In this document: piece after piece, positions 57,721-64,000 of the stretch | Layout: every line of letters starts with the position of its first letter | Position numbering within the stretch: the stretch's first letter is position 1 | DNA from: Gemmiger formicilis | Lineage (GTDB): Bacteria; Bacillota; Clostridia; Oscillospirales; Ruminococcaceae | Direction: 5' to 3' | DNA: 64,000 bases | NCBI RefSeq assembly: GCF_024462815.1 | Contig: NZ_JANGCG010000010.1 | Span: 39,202 to 103,201 of the forward strand | Made by a program: the position numbers and the translations under genes | Notes under the pieces: generated by a model | Told to the model about the DNA's origin: nothing | Databases searched by the model: none | What the model saw: only the letters and a program-made list of their open reading frames with translations

Positions 57721-60237
57721 TTATGACGAGCAGCTTTCGCAGTCCTCGACCTCAAGGGCCTTGCTGCGGACATAGTAAATTGTCTTGACGCCGGCCCTCC
57801 ACGCCTCTAAATACAGTCTGAGCACCTGACGCATGGAATAGTCATTGGTGATATAGAGATTCATGCTCTGCGCCTGGTCAATATGTCTCTGGCGAAGGCC
57901 CGCGGCGCGCACCGACCAGGTTTGGTCGATCAGATGCGCCGCCTTATAGTACCACCATGTATCCATAGAAAGCTCCGGGGCAACGCGGGGCAGCATGCTG
58001 CCTTTTTTCTCCTCTAAGAAGAATTTCTTCATAATTGGATCGATGCCCGCCGACGTGCCGGAGAGGATAGATGTGCTGGAGGTCGGTGCGACCGCCAGCA
58101 GATAGGCGTTGCGCATTCCCTGCACGGCCACCGTTTCCGCAAGCGCCCGCCACTTTTCTGAGGTATAACCTCGCTTTTCAAAATACGCGCCTGTCTGCCA
58201 GTCGCTGCCCTCAAAGAGCGCGTAGCGGCCCTTTTCCTGTGCCAGTGCTGTGTCCGCCTTGACGGCGGCGTAGTTGATATGCTCGAATACCGCATCGGTG
58301 AAGGCAAGGTGCTCATCGCTCTCCCATCGGATGCCGCGCTTTGCCAGCAGGTGGTGGTAGCCGCTGACGCCCAGACCGATGCTGCGGTACTTCTGATTGG
58401 TAAGCCGCGCGCATTCCAACGGGTAGAAGTTGAGGTCGATCACATTATCCAGTGCGCGGATGGCCGTTTCCACCGTGCGTTCCATATAGGCCTCGTCCTC
58501 CACCGGCAGATTACCGAGAGACAGACTCGCCAGATTGCAGACCACAAACTCACCGGGGCGTGTGGCCGTCACCACCACTGTGTCGCCGTTCTCCGTGTGC
58601 ACCTCAGTGCTGATATGCTCGATGGGCGCCATGTTCTGTGCGATCTCCGTGCAGAGATTGGAGCAATAGATCATTCCCGTGTGGCCGTTTGGGTTCATAC
58701 GATTTACGCTGTCACGGTTGAAGGCGAAGGGTGTGCCGGTCTCCACTGCCGAGCGAAGCACCAGCCGCACGATGTCCTTGACGGTGACGCTGCGCTTTTC
58801 GATGCGCGGGTCATTGACGCAGTCCAGATACCGCTTCTCCCATTCCGTACCCCAGTAATCCTCCAGAGCGTAGCCCTTGACCGTGAGGATCTCATACGGA
58901 CACATGAGATGCCACGGCGCGTCTATGTTCTCCTCCGCCAGTCGCCAGAAGAGATCCGGATAGCACACGGCGGGAAACACATCATGCGCCTTCATGCGGT
59001 CGTCGCCGTTGTTGGTGCGCAGTTGAAGGAATTCCGGTAGATCCCGGTGCCATGCGTCTAAGTAAACCGCCACAGCGCCCTGCCGCATCCCCAACTGATC
59101 CACCGCCACGGCGGTGTCGTTGACCAGCCGAATCCAGCGGATAACACCACCCGCCGCCCCTTGAAAGCCGCGGATGGTGCTGCCTGCAGCGCGCACCTTG
59201 CCGAAGTACATCCCCATTCCACCGCCGAATTTAGAGACCTTTGCGAAGTTGTCCAGCGAGCGGTAGATGCCGTCCAGACTGTCCGGCACAGTGTCCACAA
59301 AGCAGCTTGAAAGCTGATGGTAGGGCTTTCGTGCGTTGGACATGGTAGGTGTCGCCATCGTGACCTCCATACGGCTGAGCATATCGTAAAAGCGTTTTAC
59401 CCACCCCATGCGGTCAGAGCCTTCGTTCATAGCAAGATGCAGCGCGATGCCCAAAAACATCTCCTGCGGTGTTTCCAGCGGCACGCGGCTGCGTGACTGG
59501 ATCACATAGCGTTTGAGCAGCAGGTCAAGGCCGGAGTAGGTGAACAGCTCGTCCCGTTCCGGGCAGAGAAAGTCCTCCGCCATGGCAATCTCCTCGTGGG
59601 TATAGTGGGCAAGGATATAGTCACCGTAGAGTCCCTTATCCGTCAGATAGCGAAGCCTGCCATAGAGGTCGCCGACGCCGCGCCCCTCCCATTCCTGTGC
59701 GTTGCGACAGCGAAAGGAGTGGTTCAGAAGCCGCGCCGCGATGAACTCCCACTTGGGTGCCTCTGCCGTAGTCAGCTCTACCGCCGCCTTGGTCAGTGCC
59801 TCAGCCCGCTCATCCTCCGTCATGCCCGGGCGACAGAAACTCTCAAACTTCATTTGAAGCGCCGCGAGGGAGTAGACTTCCTCGGTAAAATCCATCTGGA
59901 TGCGGCGCAGCACCTCGTCAAGCGAGTCATCCCCCACCGTCCGAGCGATGGTATGCCGGACACGGCGCAGCGCAGACCGCTTTTCGCGGTAGAGGATGTA
60001 CGCCTTGGCCACCTCATAGTGTCCGCGCTCCATGAGCGTTCGCTCCACCTCGTCCTGCACACGTTCCACGGTGAGCGGCACTGTGACGGAGAGATTGTCG
60101 AGAACGGTGGCGAGGATCTCATCCAGCTCTCTGCTCCCGATCTCCTTGCCCTGTCCGTCAAACGCTTTTTTCATGGCGTTGAAAATTTTCTCCTGTTGAA
60201 AGGGAACAGACTCCCCGTTTCGTTTTCTGATCTCCAT
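57721..60237 (-). CDS. nrdA: Ribonucleotide reductase class Ia, alpha subunit
   Basis: An 838-residue catalytic subunit. An ATP-cone is at the N-terminus (IRKRNGESVPFQQEKIFNAM). The active site has SSCFVDTVPDSLDGIY (first redox cysteine) and YCSNLCTEIAQN (radical cysteine with Asn and Glu). The C-terminal tail ends CESCSS, which passes electrons from thioredoxin. It makes deoxynucleotides aerobically. The start at 60237 follows gaggagag; an in-frame ATG at 60264 is possible. It is the second gene of the operon, after the ferredoxin-thioredoxin-reductase-like gene. Confidence 0.95.
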   Translation of the reverse strand: MEIRKRNGESVPFQQEKIFNAMKKAFDGQGKEIGSRELDEILATVLDNLSVTVPLTVERVQDEVERTLMERGHYEVAKAYILYREKRSALRRVRHTIARTVGDDSLDEVLRRIQMDFTEEVYSLAALQMKFESFCRPGMTEDERAEALTKAAVELTTAEAPKWEFIAARLLNHSFRCRNAQEWEGRGVGDLYGRLRYLTDKGLYGDYILAHYTHEEIAMAEDFLCPERDELFTYSGLDLLLKRYVIQSRSRVPLETPQEMFLGIALHLAMNEGSDRMGWVKRFYDMLSRMEVTMATPTMSNARKPYHQLSSCFVDTVPDSLDGIYRSLDNFAKVSKFGGGMGMYFGKVRAAGSTIRGFQGAAGGVIRWIRLVNDTAVAVDQLGMRQGAVAVYLDAWHRDLPEFLQLRTNNGDDRMKAHDVFPAVCYPDLFWRLAEENIDAPWHLMCPYEILTVKGYALEDYWGTEWEKRYLDCVNDPRIEKRSVTVKDIVRLVLRSAVETGTPFAFNRDSVNRMNPNGHTGMIYCSNLCTEIAQNMAPIEHISTEVHTENGDTVVVTATRPGEFVVCNLASLSLGNLPVEDEAYMERTVETAIRALDNVIDLNFYPLECARLTNQKYRSIGLGVSGYHHLLAKRGIRWESDEHLAFTDAVFEHINYAAVKADTALAQEKGRYALFEGSDWQTGAYFEKRGYTSEKWRALAETVAVQGMRNAYLLAVAPTSSTSILSGTSAGIDPIMKKFFLEEKKGSMLPRVAPELSMDTWWYYKAAHLIDQTWSVRAAGLRQRHIDQAQSMNLYITNDYSMRQVLRLYLEAWRAGVKTIYYVRSKALEVEDCESCSS

Positions 60238-60272
60238 TTCGATTCTCTCCTCTTCTCCGGTCACTTCCTCTC

Positions 60273-60476
60273 TTAATCCTGTAAGGATTTGTAATAGAGC
60301 ATACAGTGGCAGAATCCCTCGAAGCCCGGATCTGCAATTTGAACCTTAAACTCCTGGCACATACATTTGGTTGCCTCTGTGCGCTCCCTGCGGCAGGGGC
60401 TGTACTCGCCGGTGCGCTTGAGTCCTTCTCTGATGGTGCTGACAAACTCCTGATCGGGATTGAGCTTGATTTTCAT
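60273..60476 (-). CDS. Ferredoxin-thioredoxin reductase catalytic-chain-like protein
   Basis: A 67-residue protein with six cysteines: YSPCRRERTEATKCMCQEF and FEGFCHCMLYYK. The CxC...CHC spacing and the DQEFVSTIREGLKRTGEYS start match the catalytic chain of ferredoxin-thioredoxin reductases, which uses a 4Fe-4S cluster and a disulphide. It would carry electrons from ferredoxin to thioredoxin or NrdA without NADPH. The ATG at 60476 follows aaagggg. It is the first gene of the RNR operon, behind the Crp/Fnr box. Being shorter than plant homologues is normal for bacterial versions. Confidence 0.75.
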   Translation of the reverse strand: MKIKLNPDQEFVSTIREGLKRTGEYSPCRRERTEATKCMCQEFKVQIADPGFEGFCHCMLYYKSLQD

Positions 60477-60506
60477 GTTCGCCACCCCTTTCTTGATTGT
60501 GGCTTT

Positions 60507-60548
60507 ATCATACCGCAGGACAAAGTCTTTTTCTGTGACGAGGTCACA
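60507..60548 (-). promoter_or_regulatory. Crp/Fnr box and promoter of the RNR operon
   Basis: A perfect palindrome TGTGACGAGGTCACA (60534-60548) lies upstream of a minus-strand -10 TATGAT (60507-60512) with no -35. Its centre is about 41 bases before the predicted start. Confidence 0.65.
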
Positions 60549-60555
60549 TTAATAA

Positions 60556-60589
60556 AAAAATCCGGTGCTCAAAAAAGCACCGGATTTTT
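60556..60589 (-). terminator. Terminator of the rubrerythrin-desulfoferrodoxin operon
   Basis: Stem AAAAATCCGGTGC/GCACCGGATTTTT. It lies 11 bases after the desulfoferrodoxin stop. Confidence 0.9.
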
Positions 60590-60599
60590 GAAAGATGAA

Positions 60600-60974
60600 T
60601 TACGCTTTCCACAGACTGTGGAGGTTGCAGTAGGCGTAGACCGCCTCGACCTCGTCGCCCTCGCAGAGCGCGAAGCAGACCTCCGGCTTTTCGCCGGGAT
60701 GCAGTTCCTTACGCTGATTGCCCTGCTTGGTCTGGAGAGATACCCATTCGATGTAGTGCTCCGGCAGCATGGGGTGCTCCACGGAGCCGACCTTGACATG
60801 GACGATGCCGTTTTCCACCGTCCAGACAGGGACGTGCTTCTCCACGGCGGCGTCGGTGGTGCCGGGAACGATCTCGCTCATCGGCTTGCCGCAGCAGACG
60901 ACAGGGACGCCTACGTCCTTAACTTTGGCAATGATGTTACCGCAATGCTTGCAAATGTAAAACTTCTGATCCAT
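60600..60974 (-). CDS. Desulfoferrodoxin (superoxide reductase)
   Basis: A 124-residue two-iron superoxide reductase. Centre I is YICKHCGNIIAKV...VVCCGKPM (Cys-x2-Cys and Cys-Cys, desulforedoxin type). Centre II is given by HVPVWTVENG, VEHPMLPEHYIEW and CNLHSLW (histidines and one cysteine). It reduces superoxide to peroxide without making oxygen. It follows rubrerythrin by 22 bases; the two act in sequence on superoxide and then peroxide. Confidence 0.95.
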   Translation of the reverse strand: MDQKFYICKHCGNIIAKVKDVGVPVVCCGKPMSEIVPGTTDAAVEKHVPVWTVENGIVHVKVGSVEHPMLPEHYIEWVSLQTKQGNQRKELHPGEKPEVCFALCEGDEVEAVYAYCNLHSLWKA

Positions 60975-60996
60975 GATAATTCTCCTTTTCTTTACT

Positions 60997-61539
60997 TTAA
61001 TAGTTTTCTGCGTGAATTTCAAAATAGCTCTGGGGATGGTTGCAGGCAGGGCAGACCTCCGGCGCTTTCTCACCGATCACAATGTGACCGCAGTTGCGGC
61101 ACTCCCACACCTTGACCTCGCTCTTAGCGAAGACCTCCGCCATCTCCACATTGTGCAGCAGGGCACGGTAGCGCTCCTCGTGGTGCTTTTCAATGGCGGC
61201 GACCAGGCGGAAACGCTGCGCCAGCTCATGGAAACCTTCCTCATCGGCAGTTTTGGCAAAGCCGTCGTACATATCCGTCCACTCGTAGTTCTCGCCCTCA
61301 GCGGCAGAGAGAAGGTTTTCGGCGGTGTCGCCAATGCCGTTCAGCTCTTTGAACCACAGCTTGGCGTGTTCCTTCTCATTATCAGCGGTTTTGAGGAACA
61401 GTGCCGCAATCTGCTCGTAGCCTTCCTTCTTGGCCTTGGATGCAAAATAGGTGTACTTGTTGCGCGCCTCGGACTCACCGGCAAAGGCAGCCATCAGGTT
61501 TTTTTCGGTTTGAGTTCCTGCGTATTTCGTTTCTTTCAT
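60997..61539 (-). CDS. rbr: Rubrerythrin
   Basis: A 180-residue protein. The ferritin-like diiron domain has [25 protein letters not shown] and [15 protein letters not shown] (Glu/His ligands), and the C-terminal rubredoxin domain has CRNCGHIV and CPACNHP. It reduces hydrogen peroxide in anaerobes. The ATG follows gaaggagt. It is the first gene of the rbr-dfx unit and has its own Crp/Fnr box upstream. Confidence 0.96.
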   Translation of the reverse strand: MKETKYAGTQTEKNLMAAFAGESEARNKYTYFASKAKKEGYEQIAALFLKTADNEKEHAKLWFKELNGIGDTAENLLSAAEGENYEWTDMYDGFAKTADEEGFHELAQRFRLVAAIEKHHEERYRALLHNVEMAEVFAKSEVKVWECRNCGHIVIGEKAPEVCPACNHPQSYFEIHAENY

Positions 61540-61570
61540 GGTGGATACTCCTTCCTGTTTTTCTGCCTTT

Positions 61571-61611
61571 ATTGTAGCAAATCTATGATTTTCTTCTGTA
61601 ACGAAGTCACA
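61571..61611 (-). promoter_or_regulatory. Crp/Fnr box and promoter of rubrerythrin
   Basis: TGTAACGAAGTCACA (61597-61611) is upstream of the minus-strand -10 TACAAT (61571-61576), again centred about 40-41 bases before the predicted start. It begins 7 bases past the crp 2 stop. Confidence 0.65.
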
Positions 61612-61618
61612 TTTCTTT

Positions 61619-62275
61619 TTATTTTAGACGATTTAGTCTGTTCTTATCCCGCAGCGTGATTGCACCACGCTTCAGCTCCACCAGCCCGTCCTCCGAGAAG
61701 CTTTTGAGCATCCGTGCCACTGCCTCCCGTGCCGAGCTGATGTGCTGGGCGATCTGCTCATGGGTCATGCGTATCGTGTCGGAGCCGGTACGTTCCGCTT
61801 CGGCAAGGAGAAATTCTGCCAGCCGCTGATCCAATCCCTTGAACATAATCTGCTGCATCGCCCACATCACATCAGAAAACCGTTTCGTTGCCAGTTCATA
61901 GAGAAAACAGCGGACATGGAGATTTTTCTCCTTGAGTGCAGCAATGACAATTGCAGGGATAATCAGAACGTCCGTATCCATTCCGGCAGTCATTTGCGTA
62001 TCAAAGGTGATCTGACTGATCACGCAGGAGGCGGAAAGCACGCATAGTTCGCCCGGATACAGGCGGAACAGCGTTACCTCCCGCCCCTCATCAGAGAGAA
62101 GATAGGTGCGGATCTCGCCGGAAAGAATAAGCAGCATTCCGAGACATTCATTGTCGCTGCTGTGAACGAACGCACCCTTTTTATAATGACGGACAAAGGC
62201 ACTTCGGCGTAGCGTTTCTTGCTCCTGTTCGGTCAAGGATGACCAGAACGGAAGTTGTGTCAGTGTGCGTTCCAT
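61619..62275 (-). CDS. Crp/Fnr-family transcriptional regulator 2
   Basis: A 218-residue regulator: effector beta-roll ([34 protein letters not shown]), dimer helix, and a winged helix with [21 protein letters not shown]. Two cysteines in the beta-roll ([10 protein letters not shown]) are notable and could be redox-sensitive. The start at 62275 immediately follows the upstream stop; a longer frame overlaps the neighbour. Its position next to the TGTRACG-type boxes makes it the likely regulator of the rubrerythrin and RNR operons. Confidence 0.85.
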   Translation of the reverse strand: MERTLTQLPFWSSLTEQEQETLRRSAFVRHYKKGAFVHSSDNECLGMLLILSGEIRTYLLSDEGREVTLFRLYPGELCVLSASCVISQITFDTQMTAGMDTDVLIIPAIVIAALKEKNLHVRCFLYELATKRFSDVMWAMQQIMFKGLDQRLAEFLLAEAERTGSDTIRMTHEQIAQHISSAREAVARMLKSFSEDGLVELKRGAITLRDKNRLNRLK

Positions 62276-62276
62276 A

Positions 62277-63056
62277 TCAATGGCAACTGTGCTTGCCGCA
62301 GCCGTGGTCACCGCAGGAGCGACCAGCCTCGCCGCGCTCATGGTCATGGTGGTCACAGTGAACATGGGGATCGTAGCCCAAACTTCCGTTGAGCAATGCG
62401 CTCACCGCCGCATCAGCGTCCCCGCTGACACCGCCATAGAGCTTGATGCCCGCTTCGGCGAGTGCTGCCTGCGCACCGCCGCCGATGCCTCCGCAAACCA
62501 AAGTGTCCACACCGTGCTGCATTAGGAAACCTGCCAGTGCGCCGTGACCGCTGCCGTTGGTGTCAACAATTTCCGCATGGACGATTTTGCCGTCCGTAAC
62601 TTCATAAAGCTTGAACTGCTCGGTGTGACCGAAATGCTGAAAGATTTGACCGTTTTCATAGGTAACTGCAATTTTCATAATGGAATCTCCTTTGCAAGTT
62701 TTGCCTGATTTTTCCATGTTGGCTCTCTGCATCCGGCAGCAACGGCCGCAGTGAGCTGCCTCCTGTCCTCCGCAGATGCGGTAGTTTCCCCCGGTGATGT
62801 GCAGCGATTTCCCGTGGACAAGACACGCTGCGATCTTGCTCCGTGCGCTTTCGTAAATCTCCTGCACGGTAGAGCGGGAAATGTCCATCTGCGCGGCACA
62901 CTGCTCGTGGTTTTGCTGCTCCAAGTCAACCAGCCGAATGACCTCGTATTCGTCCAGCGTCAGCAGGATCGGCTCGGTATTCTCGCACTCGTTGGGACAG
63001 AATGCATCGACCTGTGGTACGCCACAAATTCGACGGCACCGTGGCGGTCTTGGCAT
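62277..63056 (-). CDS. DUF134-NifX fusion protein
   Basis: A 259-residue protein. The N-terminal domain (about 1-95) is DUF134: MPRPPRCRRICGVPQVDAFC, then LTLDEYEVIRLVDLE and a helix-turn-helix-like ISRSTVQEIYESARSKIA. The second part (about 125-235) is a NifX/NifB-type cofactor-binding domain (MKIAVTYENGQIFQHFGHTE, VCGGIGGGAQAALAEAGI). The end is rich in His and Cys (HCDHHDHERGEAG, CGDHGCGKHSCH), fitting metal binding. Function is not established; a role in metal-cluster handling and DNA binding is inferred. It is co-transcribed with Crp/Fnr 2. Confidence 0.85.
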   Translation of the reverse strand: MPRPPRCRRICGVPQVDAFCPNECENTEPILLTLDEYEVIRLVDLEQQNHEQCAAQMDISRSTVQEIYESARSKIAACLVHGKSLHITGGNYRICGGQEAAHCGRCCRMQRANMEKSGKTCKGDSIMKIAVTYENGQIFQHFGHTEQFKLYEVTDGKIVHAEIVDTNGSGHGALAGFLMQHGVDTLVCGGIGGGAQAALAEAGIKLYGGVSGDADAAVSALLNGSLGYDPHVHCDHHDHERGEAGRSCGDHGCGKHSCH

Positions 63057-63091
63057 GGGAGCTTTCCTCCCTTTGTATTCGGTATATTCCG

Positions 63092-63120
63092 ATTATAGCA
63101 CTTTGAGCAGAAAAAAACAA
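63092..63120 (-). promoter_or_regulatory. Promoter of the DUF134-NifX/Crp genes
   Basis: -35 TTGTTT (63115-63120), 17 bases, -10 TATAAT (63092-63097). The stretch 63121-63353 shows no gene. Confidence 0.65.
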
Positions 63121-63353
63121 TTTTTTCAAAAGCTGCTGCATTTTCCGTCCTCATATGTGTACTGGCTGATATTCGGTGTCAAAGACTACATGTGAGGCAT
63201 GTTCGTATTGTCAGATTAATATCTGTTGCGGAGACAGTGGTTCATTAACACTCCAAAGATTGTCTCCCTCAATTCATCTTGCCTCCGTCATCTCTGCGTC
63301 ACTTGCTGGTTAGCAATAACCAAAGCGCAATTCTTTTGGAATGGTGCAAAAAA

Positions 63354-63377
63354 GCGGTGGAGAACAAGCTCCACCGC
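63354..63377 (-). terminator. Hairpin after the helix-turn-helix gene
   Basis: Stem GCGGTGGAG/CTCCACCGC, ten bases after the stop on the minus strand, with some T downstream (gctttttt). Confidence 0.75.
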
Positions 63378-63386
63378 CCAAAATGC

Positions 63387-63572
63387 TTAGACCTTGAATT
63401 CTGAAATTGCTCTCCAGAACTCAATCAGCAAGACCTGATAGAGATCTTCATCCACGCGACCGTTCACGCGGCTGCATTTGTTCAGGAGCGATTCATACCG
63501 AACAAACAACTTTTCCACAGCGTCCTCATCACCGCGCTTTGCGCGCAGAAGCAAATCCTTAAAACTCTCCAT
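63387..63572 (-). CDS. Helix-turn-helix domain protein of Tn916-type elements
   Basis: A 61-residue protein (MESFKDLLLRAKRGDEDAVE, then NGRVDEDLYQVLLIEFWRAI). It matches the small helix-turn-helix proteins (Tn916 Orf8-like, PF12645) that accompany the sigma-like Orf7 on conjugative transposons. The start at 63572 lies within the end of the next gene. It probably takes part in regulation of element transfer. Confidence 0.75.
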   Translation of the reverse strand: MESFKDLLLRAKRGDEDAVEKLFVRYESLLNKCSRVNGRVDEDLYQVLLIEFWRAISEFKV

Positions 63573-63849
63573 AGTATTGTTCCTCCATTGCATTGCGGAT
63601 CTTGTCGCAAGCATTCTTGCGATGCGTGCTTACGGTACTATCTTCTACTTTCAGCTTGACTGCGGTTTCTCGCACAGAAAGATGCTCTACATATAAAGAG
63701 ATCATAACCTCGCACTCTTTCGGCGTCAGCTTGTGCAGATACTTTTTGATTCCTTCCCACATCAGCTTGGACTCGACGCTTTCCTCAATCGGGTTCATCA
63801 GCCGCCTGTACACTGTGTCCACCTCGTCGCGGCATTCCTCAATGGAAAT
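63559..63849 (-). CDS. Sigma-70-like factor of Tn916-type elements (start uncertain)
   Basis: The C-terminal half has a clear sigma region 4: LTPKECEVMISLYVEHLSVRE followed by TAVKLKVEDSTVSTHRKNAC. Region-2-like residues lie before it. It resembles Orf7-type sigma factors that control conjugative transposons. GGAGGTGAT is followed by ATT codons, with no ATG nearby. The frame is open to 63990, but the part upstream of about 63860 looks like non-coding element sequence, so the 5' end is unsettled. The remainder to 64000 holds only a small hairpin (aaggggtgcagccccttg). Confidence 0.6.
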   Translation of the reverse strand: MSIEECRDEVDTVYRRLMNPIEESVESKLMWEGIKKYLHKLTPKECEVMISLYVEHLSVRETAVKLKVEDSTVSTHRKNACDKIRNAMEEQYYGEF

Positions 63850-64000
63850 CTCATCACCTCCCGGATAGGATAATAAAACCCGCAAAAATGGTACAGACGC
63901 CAACGGCGGGTGTACTGTTTTTGTGGGTGTGCAGGGATAGCCGCAAAGCGGCGCAAGGGGTGCAGCCCCTTGTTGCGGCAAAGCCGCCATATCGGAGCGC

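Noticed and set aside
62265..62365. Longer N-terminus for Crp/Fnr 2
   Set aside because: The extra 30 residues overlap the His-rich end of the DUF134-NifX gene and have an Ala/Thr-rich shadow composition.

Overview
The window looks like the chromosome of a strictly anaerobic gut Firmicute of the order Oscillospirales, close to Faecalibacterium, Gemmiger or Subdoligranulum. The basis is a GC-rich backbone, clostridial ribosome-binding sites (aaggagg), the arginine-to-polyamine gene order, intracellular pectin enzymes, anaerobic oxygen-defence proteins (rubrerythrin, superoxide reductase, FprA) and several conjugative-element fragments. The genus is inference. No rRNA or complete tRNA is present.

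Layout. (1) 1-2.1 kb: three tightly overlapping hydrolase genes and a broken fourth. (2) 2.5-8.4 kb: a self-contained lantibiotic-immunity module on the minus strand (LanFEG-type ABC transporter, three-domain NisI/SpaI-like lipoprotein, response regulator, sensor kinase), followed by a recombined partial second copy of the permease/lipoprotein junction. No lantibiotic precursor gene is visible. (3) 8.5-11.3 kb: a graveyard holding a deleted ABC exporter, an excisionase-like fragment, a 3' half of tRNA-Arg(CCG) used as an attachment site, and an integrase tail. (4) 11.4-38.7 kb: a large pectin (rhamnogalacturonan I) utilisation region. It has two AraC regulators, a GPH symporter, a three-component ABC importer, GH78, GH105, GH28, GH51, GH112, two SGNH esterases, a sugar isomerase/epimerase and a deleted GH3. 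A cell-wall-anchored InlB-repeat protein and a serine recombinase interrupt it. (5) 38.7-45 kb: a polyamine operon (SpeA, SpeE, SpeB, carboxyspermidine dehydrogenase, carboxyspermidine decarboxylase) behind a long structured leader with its own strong promoter and an intrinsic terminator just before speA. (6) 45.3-48.5 kb: housekeeping trpS, greA and lysS. (7) 48.6-52.3 kb: mobile-element genes (DUF3846 remnant, RhuM, MOBP-type relaxase). (8) 52.5-63.1 kb: a compact redox island with FprA, ferredoxin, two Crp/Fnr regulators, thioredoxin reductase, thioredoxin, class Ia ribonucleotide reductase NrdAB, a ferredoxin-thioredoxin-reductase-like protein, superoxide reductase, rubrerythrin and a DUF134-NifX fusion. 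(9) 63.4-64 kb: two regulatory genes of Tn916-type elements.

How the parts work together. None of the glycosidases near the pectin transporters has a visible signal peptide. The picture is therefore import of rhamnogalacturonan oligosaccharides followed by cytoplasmic trimming: GH105 for unsaturated uronic acid, GH78 for rhamnose, SGNH for acetyl groups, GH51 for arabinose, GH28 for galacturonate and GH112 phosphorolysis of galactosyl-rhamnose. The redox island is the most striking part. It lies between conjugative-element genes and carries an oxygen-dependent ribonucleotide reductase with its own electron supply. Its promoters carry palindromes centred close to 41 bases upstream of the predicted start, the classic position for Crp/Fnr activators, which suggests one oxygen/NO-responsive cargo regulon. 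Several genes in the window (hydrolase, ABC exporter, GH3, ferredoxin) carry internal deletions.
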